From CAZCCV01 sp964497515 (GTDB taxonomy: Bacteria; Armatimonadota; UBA5829; DTLH01): 64,000 nt of DNA. The position numbers were made by a program, and so were the translations under genes. The DNA lies in assembly GCA_964497515.1 (NCBI GenBank), contig CAZCCV010000002.1, positions 62,001 through 126,000 on the forward strand, written 5' to 3'. Positions 17,372 through 27,600 of this stretch are shown in pieces (within the stretch, counting starts at the first letter, position 1; every line of letters starts with the position of its first letter). The notes beneath the pieces are model-generated. The model saw only the letters and a program-made list of their open reading frames with translations, was not told the DNA's origin and did not search any database.

Positions 17372-18139
17372 ATGAAGACGGTGCGCGGCAAGCACGGATT
17401 CAGCCTTATTGAGCTTCTCACTGTAATTGCTATCATCGCCATTCTTGCGGCGATCATCTTCCCGGTTATGTCGAGCGTCAAAGCAGAAGCCAGGAAGACC
17501 AAATGTATGACGCAGCTTCAGCAGATCGCTTCTGCTATGAAGATGTTTCAGACGGATAACCGCAAATACCCGGAGTCGCTGGGAGGCTTTGTTCAGTACG
17601 ACGGCGAGGGAATTGTCCCGATGGAGCGCTCGCGTGGAGACGCGCTCTATCCGCAGTATGTGAAGAGCGTTAGCGTATTCCATTGCCCGGATTCTCCGGT
17701 TACCAACACCAATTCGGTAGTGAGAATCAGTGTTGGCGGTCAGAACTTCGATTATTATGCATACGACAGCTACGATGTCTTTGTGCCGAATCCTGTAGAG
17801 CCAGGTGCGGTAGTGCCGGCTGGCATTCCGGATATTAGATACACCACGCAGTGGGCGGATAGTGTTGCGAGTGTTAGCCTGCTGCCTCCGAGCGCAGGTA
17901 AGTCAGATGGTGACGGACTGCGGCGGTACGACTTCAAACGTCAGCTCCATTTCCGCAACCCGTCGGATGATACTGTGGTTACGTGGTGCAGCTATCACGC
18001 TAAACAGGGTGACACCAAATCGATGGTGTTGGTGCTGTTCCTGGATGGACATGTAGACAAGATTCCCGCTGTGCAGGTGCAGGGTGATCCTTCAACTGGC
18101 GCCGTTGGAAGCAGGCAGAGGACTTCTCCGAAGCTGTAG
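17372..18139 (+). CDS. Prepilin-like protein (minor pilin, FimU/GspH-position)
   Basis: A 255-residue type IV prepilin-like protein. The class III leader ends in KHG and cleavage is expected before FSLIELLTVIAIIAILAA, with the conserved Glu5 present, followed by the usual hydrophobic helix. The body is longer than typical major pilins and ends with HAKQGDTKSMVLVLFLDGHVD. This H..DG ending is seen in a large family of pilin-like proteins of Planctomycetes and Armatimonadota (DUF1559-like), an assignment from memory. GGAGGGAAG precedes the ATG. It is the first of four prepilin-type genes, and pilD just upstream would process it. Position suggests a minor rather than the major pilin. Confidence 0.85.
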   Translation: MKTVRGKHGFSLIELLTVIAIIAILAAIIFPVMSSVKAEARKTKCMTQLQQIASAMKMFQTDNRKYPESLGGFVQYDGEGIVPMERSRGDALYPQYVKSVSVFHCPDSPVTNTNSVVRISVGGQNFDYYAYDSYDVFVPNPVEPGAVVPAGIPDIRYTTQWADSVASVSLLPPSAGKSDGDGLRRYDFKRQLHFRNPSDDTVVTWCSYHAKQGDTKSMVLVLFLDGHVDKIPAVQVQGDPSTGAVGSRQRTSPKL

Positions 18140-18233
18140 TGGCATTTTGACTGGTGGTTCTGGGTAACCGCCAAGCCACGTTCAGGCATTGTGGCGGTTG
18201 CCCTGACGGTCACCTTTGATGGCGGAGGCGGCT

Positions 18234-19892
18234 ATGAGACTGATGAAAAACAATCGAGGCACATCACTTGTTGAAGTGCTGGTTGTTATGGTGGTACTCC
18301 TGCTGGGGATTATGACCATCGTACGACTTTACCCAACGGGGTTCCAGTCGGTTCGACACGCGGAGAGTATAACCTTTGCCAACAGGCTCGCCCAGTACGA
18401 ATTGGAGCGCTGGAAGAACAACTCAGCGAATCTGCCTGATGGCGTTCTTCCTATTGATGATTCTGGCGCTGTGCTGAACGATCAAAACGGCGGACCTCCG
18501 ATTGTGGAAGACTACAACGGCGGTGTGCTGGTTTCCGATAACGCTACCACGTTCCGCCGAGTCATTGGCGAAACGACAAAAATCCCCTTTGGCGGATGGT
18601 CAATTGACAGCCCGTCCTCTGGTTCGATGTACGTTCTCGCCTTCGGCCCAATCAGCAATACTGCGGGTTCTTTGGCTGTCCGCGGTGGTAATCTGACTAG
18701 AAGGGTCTTCGACTCAAGCGACGGCAGCATTCAACCGTGGGCGTACTTGAGAGGCTCTCAGTACGGTATCGACTACGGTGAACAGGGCGAAAAACCGCAG
18801 TTTTGCTTCCCTGTAGCTATGTCAGACAGGCAATACTTTATCTCTTACTCGTGGTGGGAGAGGGGTTCCGGCGAGCCCGTTATGAAGACTGCTACAAGCA
18901 TTCCGGTGCGTGTTGCTGCCAATACTAGAGGCTGGATATCGCTGACTCAGATACTAAACGATGCCGGAATGAGTGTTCCGACTGGCTTCATCGGTCTTGA
19001 CCAGTACAGCGATACCGCTGCTAGGGGGTTCCTTGAGGTAGCAAACTTCTCTTCGGATGCTTACGAGTTCAAGCTGCTCGATCCTGTTCTTGGGATACTG
19101 TCGTTCAACCCTCTGGGCTACTCACAGACCGAGTTCGGACACTCGCTCGAAGCAAAGATCGACTACGATATCCTGGATCTCCAGATCATTCGCGAAGACA
19201 AGCGTGTTTCGCAGAGTGGGCCGTTTATCGTCAACCTCACACTTCATGACCTGAAAGAAACAGGTGTGAGTGTAGAAGTCAACGGCGATACATACCAAGG
19301 CATACATCCACCGGTCATCCCTGCGGGTGTTGACGTGATGGCCATTGACCTCGAAACACTGATGGCGATTCCGATAGAGAAAATCTGGATCGACTACAAG
19401 GCCGGTATAATTAATCTTCCAGCTACTGTTACGCTCGTCGGCGAGGGAAGCACGGTGCCTAACATTTCACCTGCTGGACGCAATATTAGGTTCTACTACA
19501 AAGCCGAGGGTGATTGGTCGTTGCAGTTCCAGAAAGCGTATGTCCAGTATGAGAGACGCGATTCCGGAACTCTGGACTTCAAGTCTTATATGCCCGATGC
19601 TTCAGATTTCAGAAAGATCTGGCTGTCGGCGTGCAATGTAAATCATTCCATTGCAGTAGACTACGACTATTTGGACAATAGCGGGCAGGTTCGAAAGGTA
19701 GTCGGTGAGAACCACAAGGCGACTGATGCTTTGGATTTGCTTGGCTCGACCAAGTGTACTTACATTACTTTGGATCACGATCCGATCCGCATTTATTCAG
19801 TGAATGGCGTGTCTGCACGCGCTAGAGTGCTATGGCGCGAAGGCGAGCGCTGGAGGCACGTCCAGCTCGATACGATTCTCACTCGCAAGTAG
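18234..19892 (+). CDS. Large prepilin-like protein (minor pilin, PilV/GspI-position)
   Basis: A 552-residue protein with a prepilin leader ending NNRG and the motif TSLVEVLVVMVVLLLGIMTI, including Glu5. The remaining 500 residues form a large, mostly beta-type body that was not recognised. Minor pilins of this position in proteobacteria are usually under 250 residues, so this one is strikingly enlarged. The ATG at 18234 is chosen because GGAGG lies six bases upstream. TTG 18216 and ATG 18219 are also in frame. It sits between the first prepilin and the PilW/GspJ-like gene in the same direction. Confidence 0.8.
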   Translation: MRLMKNNRGTSLVEVLVVMVVLLLGIMTIVRLYPTGFQSVRHAESITFANRLAQYELERWKNNSANLPDGVLPIDDSGAVLNDQNGGPPIVEDYNGGVLVSDNATTFRRVIGETTKIPFGGWSIDSPSSGSMYVLAFGPISNTAGSLAVRGGNLTRRVFDSSDGSIQPWAYLRGSQYGIDYGEQGEKPQFCFPVAMSDRQYFISYSWWERGSGEPVMKTATSIPVRVAANTRGWISLTQILNDAGMSVPTGFIGLDQYSDTAARGFLEVANFSSDAYEFKLLDPVLGILSFNPLGYSQTEFGHSLEAKIDYDILDLQIIREDKRVSQSGPFIVNLTLHDLKETGVSVEVNGDTYQGIHPPVIPAGVDVMAIDLETLMAIPIEKIWIDYKAGIINLPATVTLVGEGSTVPNISPAGRNIRFYYKAEGDWSLQFQKAYVQYERRDSGTLDFKSYMPDASDFRKIWLSACNVNHSIAVDYDYLDNSGQVRKVVGENHKATDALDLLGSTKCTYITLDHDPIRIYSVNGVSARARVLWREGERWRHVQLDTILTRK

Positions 19893-19959
19893 AGTGAATG
19901 ATACGATTTGGCGCAGTTGTTAAACTGGAGTACATCTGGCGCCGAAGAGGAAGACAACT

Positions 19960-21795
19960 ATGAAAAGGACTGGGGCAAGAGCTGGTTTTACCATAATTGA
20001 ATTACTTGTGGTCATCACGATCACGGTCATGTTGTTGGGGCTTATTATCGGTCCGGTCGTTCAGACCTTCGGGTTGACTCGCCAGGCTCAGGCTATGGTG
20101 CAGGCTCAGGATACCGCGCGATCGACTCTTTCTATGATCAGTCGCGATCTGAGCCAAGCGATGTTCGTTTACGACAACTCGAACAGTGCGATGAACTTCC
20201 CGTGCATACAGCCTGATGGTGTGACGCCGGTAGTGCTCAGTGCACAGTATGGCAAGGTCGATATGATTCTACCTAAGCTAACGATGCACTGTAACAATCC
20301 GGATCATCATGACGGATCGCGCGATTATGAGCGAGGAGATGAGGCGTGGCCAAGATGCCCTGTCTGCGGTTCTGACGAAGTCGAGGCACGACCAAGGCAG
20401 CCATTAACGCCTGATGCCAAAATAGTGCGCTACTTCATCGGTTTGGTAGATAACGATCCTGCTTCGATATCTGATGCAGCTCCGAATCCCGGCTACCGAG
20501 ATTGGCCGGAGACCGGGTCTCCGCTGAACGGCTTCATCCTTTACAGGGCAGAGGTCAATCCATATGACGACTCTGAGGATCCGATGAGTGGGCACAACCT
20601 GTTCCGCTATGGTGCGGATGGCAATCCGATATTGGATGATCCTAATTTCTTCTATGATACGGACATTGCACCTAATGGGGAGCCATACTGGAAGAACTGG
20701 AAGTCGACGGCGAAGCCTGTTGGTTTGCAAACAGAGACGGATCTAGTCATACTCCGTTTGAATAACGAAGAGACTGCTATTGTATCTCTCACACCGAGCG
20801 TTCGCTTCCAGCTTTCACAGGTCACGAACGACACATTTGAGCCGTCGCATATTGCGGATGAGAGTGCAGAGTCTCCCATAAGTATTCCATCGGTGTTTAA
20901 AGCAACATACGGCGGGTGGGGAACCTCTACAGGACCATTCAATACCGACATCTATAGCGTTACAGTATTCCGTCCTGGTGGAGCGGCTGGTGATGCTTGG
21001 TTTAGAACCAGATGGGACTGGAATGGCGCAACTAGCAGCTATCATCTCGTTATATACAAATACACCGGTGGAGGGAGCAACGCCATATTCGATTGCACTG
21101 CTTACGAAAAGTCGGGAGTCTTTCCGGCGAGCGCACCGGACATTGCATTTTTGGTCGATCCGAACAGAGGCGAGGTCAGATTCGACTTCCCAGACTCGGA
21201 TGTCATAAACGGTAACCACATAGTTGATATGAACAAACAGGTGCGTGACACGTGGGGCGAACCTACAAGCGCACCGCGGCGAACGTATCGCCTGACCAAG
21301 TTCCGCAGTATCAATGCCAACGATCTGTTCCAGCCACGAATTGTGCCTGGGAGCGAGGTTGTTGTCGGCCCTGATATGTCACCGGACAAAGTGGTGATGG
21401 TGCCGGATGGTCACGGGAGTTACGTGGTTCAGACACTCAATCCTAACCCTGTGAGGTACGAAAGAGTGCCATTTAATCTCGGTGATCCGGGACGCAATCA
21501 ATACAAAATCGATTATGGTATGGAAGACCTGGCGGGACAAGCCGTCGGGCGGATGATTTTCAGCCCGGCTTATGATGAGCCGATTCCAGAGGTTATGCCT
21601 GATGGTTCACCTGCGCAATTTGTGATTAGATACAAGTTCCAGTGTAACCGTGATCAGGACGTGCTTCAGGGCAACTACGCTACAAAGAGCCTGATGCAGG
21701 TTACAGTCGGTATTCGGTTCTACGACAGGCAGTCTGGCAAGCTGTATCCTCTGGAGCTCTCAGACAAGATCAAAGTCCGTAACCTGATGAGGTAG
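19960..21795 (+). CDS. Large prepilin-like protein (minor pilin, PilW/GspJ-position)
   Basis: A 611-residue protein whose prepilin leader ends RAG before FTIIELLVVITITVMLLGL, with Glu5. The segment after the helix (RSTLSMISRDLSQAMFVYD) resembles the PilW/GspJ signature in which a helix leads into a conserved R.L..A stretch. A four-cysteine cluster (CNNPDHH..CPVCG) at roughly residues 110-135 may bind a metal. The long remainder is unrecognised. GAAGAGGAAG precedes the ATG. It is 14 bases from the PilX-like gene, so coexpression is likely. Confidence 0.8.
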   Translation: MKRTGARAGFTIIELLVVITITVMLLGLIIGPVVQTFGLTRQAQAMVQAQDTARSTLSMISRDLSQAMFVYDNSNSAMNFPCIQPDGVTPVVLSAQYGKVDMILPKLTMHCNNPDHHDGSRDYERGDEAWPRCPVCGSDEVEARPRQPLTPDAKIVRYFIGLVDNDPASISDAAPNPGYRDWPETGSPLNGFILYRAEVNPYDDSEDPMSGHNLFRYGADGNPILDDPNFFYDTDIAPNGEPYWKNWKSTAKPVGLQTETDLVILRLNNEETAIVSLTPSVRFQLSQVTNDTFEPSHIADESAESPISIPSVFKATYGGWGTSTGPFNTDIYSVTVFRPGGAAGDAWFRTRWDWNGATSSYHLVIYKYTGGGSNAIFDCTAYEKSGVFPASAPDIAFLVDPNRGEVRFDFPDSDVINGNHIVDMNKQVRDTWGEPTSAPRRTYRLTKFRSINANDLFQPRIVPGSEVVVGPDMSPDKVVMVPDGHGSYVVQTLNPNPVRYERVPFNLGDPGRNQYKIDYGMEDLAGQAVGRMIFSPAYDEPIPEVMPDGSPAQFVIRYKFQCNRDQDVLQGNYATKSLMQVTVGIRFYDRQSGKLYPLELSDKIKVRNLMR

Positions 21796-21809
21796 AAGCG
21801 AGCACTATT

Positions 21810-24590
21810 ATGAATATTTACAATTGCGGCAGATTACGGCATAAAGGTGAGCAGGGTCAGTCTCTGATCCTTGCAGTTATAGTAATGTTCCTGCTGGTGT
21901 TTATCGGCGTGATTTTTGTTCTGCTTGTGGCTAGAAACCAGGGGCGCGCGGGACGGTCGCGAGATATGGTGCAGGCACAGGCTCTCGCTGAAGCCGGAAT
22001 TCACTTTGCCGATTCAATGCTTACATCGAGCGAGGATGGGGCCGATTGGCGTCCTGAACCTGCAAATTTGGGGTTCGCGTGGGATCCGGCAACTGGCTAC
22101 ACTCCTACGGCGGATCTGCCCGATGTTGCCGAGAACCATCCCGACTTCAAATGGTTGAGACCGTACCAGCCGGTTGATACAGACGTGACGGTTGGTGGTG
22201 CTACAGTGCGTGGCGCTATGGGGCCGTCGGGTGGCTTTACGGCTGTAGAGACGGGCGGTGGCAGGTATCTGCTCCGTGTTAGCTATAATCCGGATCGAAA
22301 TGATCCGATGTCGAAGTTTATCAAGATCGAATCAATCGGGCGCATTGGAATTGTTGATTTCAATGACCCTACCACTTGGGGTGAGGACAACCGAATTCGT
22401 CGGGAATTCACGGCCTATAAGCCTATCGGAGTAACCGACTATATGCGCTTCGTCACCAACAAGGACAAGCGTTCGGCAGATATTCCTCTTGGCGCTGCAG
22501 GTTTTGATGTCAGCTATGGCTACTGTAAAGACCCTAACGACTGGCGGCCTGCTCCGATAAGAGTCAACGGAAATCTTGCTTGGACAGGCAGAGAGATTGA
22601 TATCTATCTGGATGGCAGCACTACTCCAGACCTCGGGTTTGTTCCCACGAGTCTGGTTGAGGTTGCTGGCGATATCAAGCACGCTCTCAATCCTGAAGAC
22701 AACGACAACCCCGCTAGGGTGTTTGTATTCAAAGTGGAAAACGGTGCGGCGAGCACTGCAATTCCTGTTCAGCCGAGCACAATTGGTTCTGGCTTTGATA
22801 CTGTAAACGGTCTGTATCGAGATGGCTCAAATGATACTGGTCTTCAGCGGGAAGCCAGGGGAATCAAATACCTTGGCCCACCGAGTATAGAAGAAGTGTC
22901 GGGGCCCAACAAGATACCGCGATACATCGCGCTTACCAGAGATTCTGGCAATTGGCTGCAGTCGAACAGTGGGTTTATGGTTAACAGCGGCCGCTACGGA
23001 TGGGGAAGGGGCGTTTACATCGATAACGTTTCCGACTTGCAGCCGGAAAGTGAAACGCTCTTCGGTGGTTATACTCCTCGTGCCGACTGGATTAAGCCTA
23101 ACAACCGTATGTCTTCATACTGGCAGGGGCCCTACTACGTGCCGCCTGGCGTAGTGATTTCACTCAACCCGTACGATACAGATGGCGATGGTCTGCCGGA
23201 TATTACAATGACTCGCACAGATGTCGTTACTCGTGCGCGAGATCCTCTGTACGGCAAGAAATCGATATGGTACGATGCGGCTGGAAACCCGATGCACGAA
23301 AAGGGTTCAACGATAACAATCCCTTATCCACAGGGTGATCAGACCTTTACCTACTGGCACGATGCCAATAACAACGGCGTGCACGAGTCCAGCGAGGATA
23401 TGAGTATTTCAATTGATCGCAATGGTGTCATCTATGCTGCAGGCAACGTACGTATTCGCGGTATGTTGGCCAAAGGAAAGCAGCTTACGGTGGTATCAGG
23501 TGGAATAATCTATATCGAAGGCAATGTGTTGAAGCACCGAGACTTGAATACAGGTGTCGTTGATGAGACAAGTGCCATATCGCTTCTTGCGAGAGACTAT
23601 GTGTGTGTGAATACTACTCAGTTCGTAGGTCTTCTAACCAGCGCCGGGCCGAGTTCATTCGTCTCCGATGCTGGAACCGGACAGGCTCCGTATAGTCAGC
23701 TAATCACACCGGAGCCAGCGACTACGTTCTTTACAACGTTCTCATACGGCCCGAATACTGGCAATGCCGGTCTCGATTCAATGCTCTTTGTTCGCCAGGC
23801 CGGCGAGTATGGCCCGGCATATATCAATATGTGGCTCAACAGACGCCTAGGAGGAAACCAGGGGTTGGTCGCTATTGGCACGGATGATGGTGGAAATATC
23901 GGCCCGCTTGGTTCTTGGGTATATGGTTGTGGAGACCCACGATTCTCTTTAGAGGGGACAGGCGTTTCAGGGCTGTTTGAGCACAAAGTGTGGAACCTGA
24001 CGAATGCATTTACAGGTAACGGGCTTCACACTGGTGTAGGTGTGCCGAACTACTTCGAAGTTGCACTCGATCAGTCTACATATATGCGAAACAACTATCT
24101 GCTTTCGGCGTTTACGATTCAGCCGTTGGATGTTAGGATTGAGGCTGCGATGTTTGCGCAGAACAGGTCGTTCTTTGTTATTCCGGGATCGTGGTTCAAT
24201 CAGAATGCGACCGATACCCCGGATGTCAGCACGGGTTCTCGTGATGTTCCGAGACCTCGCGGCGTTGACAAGAGATGGCCGTTCTACAGTGACGCGCTCG
24301 ATACTAAGATTACAATCGACGGTGCGATAACTGAAAATCTTCCGGCATCCACTGCTGATGTCAGCGAATGGTACTCCAAATGGAGCAATATTCCTGCTAC
24401 GTATGGCAGTTCCGGAGTGGACACTGCTCACGGCGGGGATGGACTTACTTTTGTATACGACCCAATGCTGGGTTATCCGGTCGATTCTTTCGGTAGACCT
24501 GTGCGAACGGACGAATACGGCAGAGCGCTTCCTATTACGCCGCGCCTGCCTATGTGCCGTGATCTCTACTACTATGGCGAACCCACCTAA
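21810..24590 (+). CDS. PilX/GspK-like minor pilin, very large
   Basis: A 926-residue protein starting with a short basic leader, then EQGQSLILAVIVMFLLVFIG. A Gly-Gln cleavage site is followed by a hydrophobic helix that lacks Glu5, the hallmark of GspK and PilX pseudopilins at the fibre tip. The segment after the helix (MVQAQALAEAGIHFADSML) matches the PilX/GspK pattern of an Ala-rich helix. The ~850-residue body includes a Ca-binding-like DTDGDGLPD at about residue 455 and is otherwise unrecognised. Its place between the PilW-like gene and the beta-propeller gene mirrors pilW-pilX-pilY1. Confidence 0.75.
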   Translation: MNIYNCGRLRHKGEQGQSLILAVIVMFLLVFIGVIFVLLVARNQGRAGRSRDMVQAQALAEAGIHFADSMLTSSEDGADWRPEPANLGFAWDPATGYTPTADLPDVAENHPDFKWLRPYQPVDTDVTVGGATVRGAMGPSGGFTAVETGGGRYLLRVSYNPDRNDPMSKFIKIESIGRIGIVDFNDPTTWGEDNRIRREFTAYKPIGVTDYMRFVTNKDKRSADIPLGAAGFDVSYGYCKDPNDWRPAPIRVNGNLAWTGREIDIYLDGSTTPDLGFVPTSLVEVAGDIKHALNPEDNDNPARVFVFKVENGAASTAIPVQPSTIGSGFDTVNGLYRDGSNDTGLQREARGIKYLGPPSIEEVSGPNKIPRYIALTRDSGNWLQSNSGFMVNSGRYGWGRGVYIDNVSDLQPESETLFGGYTPRADWIKPNNRMSSYWQGPYYVPPGVVISLNPYDTDGDGLPDITMTRTDVVTRARDPLYGKKSIWYDAAGNPMHEKGSTITIPYPQGDQTFTYWHDANNNGVHESSEDMSISIDRNGVIYAAGNVRIRGMLAKGKQLTVVSGGIIYIEGNVLKHRDLNTGVVDETSAISLLARDYVCVNTTQFVGLLTSAGPSSFVSDAGTGQAPYSQLITPEPATTFFTTFSYGPNTGNAGLDSMLFVRQAGEYGPAYINMWLNRRLGGNQGLVAIGTDDGGNIGPLGSWVYGCGDPRFSLEGTGVSGLFEHKVWNLTNAFTGNGLHTGVGVPNYFEVALDQSTYMRNNYLLSAFTIQPLDVRIEAAMFAQNRSFFVIPGSWFNQNATDTPDVSTGSRDVPRPRGVDKRWPFYSDALDTKITIDGAITENLPASTADVSEWYSKWSNIPATYGSSGVDTAHGGDGLTFVYDPMLGYPVDSFGRPVRTDEYGRALPITPRLPMCRDLYYYGEPT

Positions 24591-24655
24591 CAGGGTAGCA
24601 AGAGCTGATCGGTGTTTTGTGACGGCCAGGCCGTCGTGAGAGGTCTTGAATAGGA

Positions 24656-27600
24656 ATGATGATGAGACGAAAAATCCCAATCATAGCCACCTTGGCGGTT
24701 CTGATTTCAGTGGCGCTGACGACAGGTGTGTTTGCAGCCGGCCAGTTATATGTGGATAAACAGCGAACCATTAACGCTGGTGTGCTTGTGCCTACAAGGC
24801 CAAACTCTACACTGGCCGATCCTGCGGCTCCATTCGTCTTTTATATAATGGGTGCGAGAGAGGATGCAAAACCGCACGCTTGGAACTTCGTTAATCCTCT
24901 AGCCGGCGGAAGAGACAGCTTCAAAAATGTGAAAGACTATTGGCTGGTTTCACTGCCGCAGACTACGTTTGAAAATCTTATCAAGTTCGATGTGCTGTAT
25001 CTCAGTACTACTCAGCTTGTTAACTTCCGGATGGCGGACAAGGACAAACTGCGCAGATTCGTCGACGGCGGTGGTTGTCTGTGGGTAGACGGCGGAGCTG
25101 GAATGACGTTTTCGAGCGTGCTGGGCGATGCCTTCTTCCTGCCTCAGATGAACTTTGTGTCTGGCGGCTCCGGCATACCTATGCTCGCACAGCGCTTGCA
25201 TCCGGTTGTGACCAACCCATTTTGGCTGAACCAGGATGAGATAACAATACTTGGCCAGGGGCCAACAACGATTAATCCGGGGTACGATAGCGGTTTTGGT
25301 TCGATGCCCGATCCAAACACACTCTCTCCCGTTGTTTTGCTAAGCGGTGGACTCGGCGCTGCAAAACCGACTATAGCTACTGTCGAATATGGTAGCGGCA
25401 GGATTGTTGTCACGTCGCATTTTATCGGAGGAATGATAGAACGTCCGGTGACTGGCAATACAGCTGTGAACGTAATCACTACTCAGAACTCGAATCTGAT
25501 GTTTGCCAACACATCGGCATTGAGATTTGCCTATAACGTGGTTGCATACGGCAGTTCCTCTACATCGTTCCGCAAGAACTACCGTCGTAGTGGGGTGTCC
25601 ATTGAGAATCTGGCGGCTCCGCTCGATCCAAAATGGCGCGCTCCTATAGTCTCTCCTGGAGGAGCTACGATAGAGAATAGCCCAGTCATCTGGAAGAATA
25701 TGATCTTCGTGACCAGTGGCAACACGATTTACGCATTCGATGCCAATCCCGAGTTCGATCTGGATCAGAACGGCAATCTGGATGATGGTGTGCCGAATCC
25801 AGGGCAGCCTTTCGATTTGGTGTGGTCTTATTCGTGTCCCGGCCAGATATCGAGCCCGACAGTAGCTACGATGTTAGACCCTCGGACATCAGGGCAACTC
25901 TCTGCATCTGATTTTATTATGGTCAACTGTACCGATGGCAGGGTATATGTCTTTGATACAGTGCCGGTTGATTCTTCAACAGGCATGATTGCCACTAACC
26001 CCGGCGCTGCACAGCCGATACCTTCGTTCTGGAAGGTAACAATGAACGTTGGATCAGGCCCGCTGCTGCCACCAGTTGCTCAGAACGGGTGGATCTACTG
26101 TGTTGGAAGTGACGGCGTCGTTTATGCGTACAGCCCGATTATATCTGCTGGTTCAGGCACATTCGATCTGCCTGCGGACTCTTGGGCAGTTCCACTGTTT
26201 CCTGGTACCAGCGGTTACAATGTGAGTGTGAAGTCTGGGCCGCTCCTAGGTTACGTCAAGAATCAGACTAATGGAGCGATTGTTCAGGTTTTGTACGTGG
26301 TCGCAAGGCCGCCTATGATCTCAACCGACCCCAACGCAGGGAACCCAAACGATTGCATCTATGCGCTTCCTCTTTATGTGTGCAGCGATCGCCTTATGCC
26401 TAGAAACCCGAACGCGCTTAGGGGTTCTCCTACGGGAGCAATACCGTTTAGAATCGGGTTCTTGAGTGGAATGGGCACCAATCTGCCTGTGTCGAAGTAT
26501 CCAGCACCTGAAGTCTGGGCTTATAACCCTGTATATAACGCTGCCGATGCTGATGCTGTAACTCCGGTACCTGTAGAGGCCGATTTCCAGCAGTCGAATA
26601 CCGGCACAGTGAACATAACAGTGACTCCGCCCAATAGAATTGGTCCGAACATTCGTGTCTATGCGACATATGGCATTGACTACAGTGCATTCCAGAGTTC
26701 AATGTCAGCTCCGGTTCCGATGTACGAGCTGAAGCCAAAAGTTGGAGGCTCTGTTGATATTATTAACCTGAGTATCAATGCTACTCCCGCTATGGGGTCT
26801 AACGATACTCTCTATATGGGTGTTAAGAATGATTCCAGTATAGGCGACCCGGGATCCGGGCACGCTTGGGTGTATTCGGTGTGGTTCGATGGCAACCCAT
26901 CTGCCGCACGACTGAAGTGGAATTACTTCCTCCACGGCGGCGGTCTTATGCAGGATCCTACTAGCACAGTCTCATCGACAGGCAGAGTCCCTCTCGATGC
27001 TGCTGATCCTTCTCGCCTTTGGGGTGTGAGGGCTAAAGATCCTGTAACAGGAGCAATTGTGCCCGTGCGGCATTTGGAAGTCCGTTCAACTCCTGCAGTC
27101 ACAAGAGATAAGGTATTTGCAATAGCGACAACGGATAATCCAGGAAGCCCGAATCTTCCACGCTCATATTTGCTCTGCTTCAAGGCGGACTCGAGCTTTG
27201 TTATTCGCCTGAATCGTTCGCTTTATGATACTAGCAACAACCAGCGAATGAGTGTTAAGCTGTGGCAGCCGGACTTCCTGTTCAACACGGCAAATGTGGC
27301 TCAATCTCCGCTGCTCACATCTGTTCAGGTGCCTTCGGATATGATTGACTACAATTCCGGCACTGTAACGATTAACGACTTTGCCAAGCTCAGAGTTCAG
27401 GGTTCGTCGATCTCAGGTGTGCAGACCAGTCCGTTGACACCATCACTCCCTGTTTGGGTGTTCATTAATAATCAGCCTGTTCCTATCAATGAAGTCGATC
27501 TGTCCAGTTGGGACAATCTGCTGTGGGCGCTTCCAATACCGAACAATGGTAGCCACGTGACCAGTGTGTCGTCATCGCCGATAGTGTTGGGCGATTACGT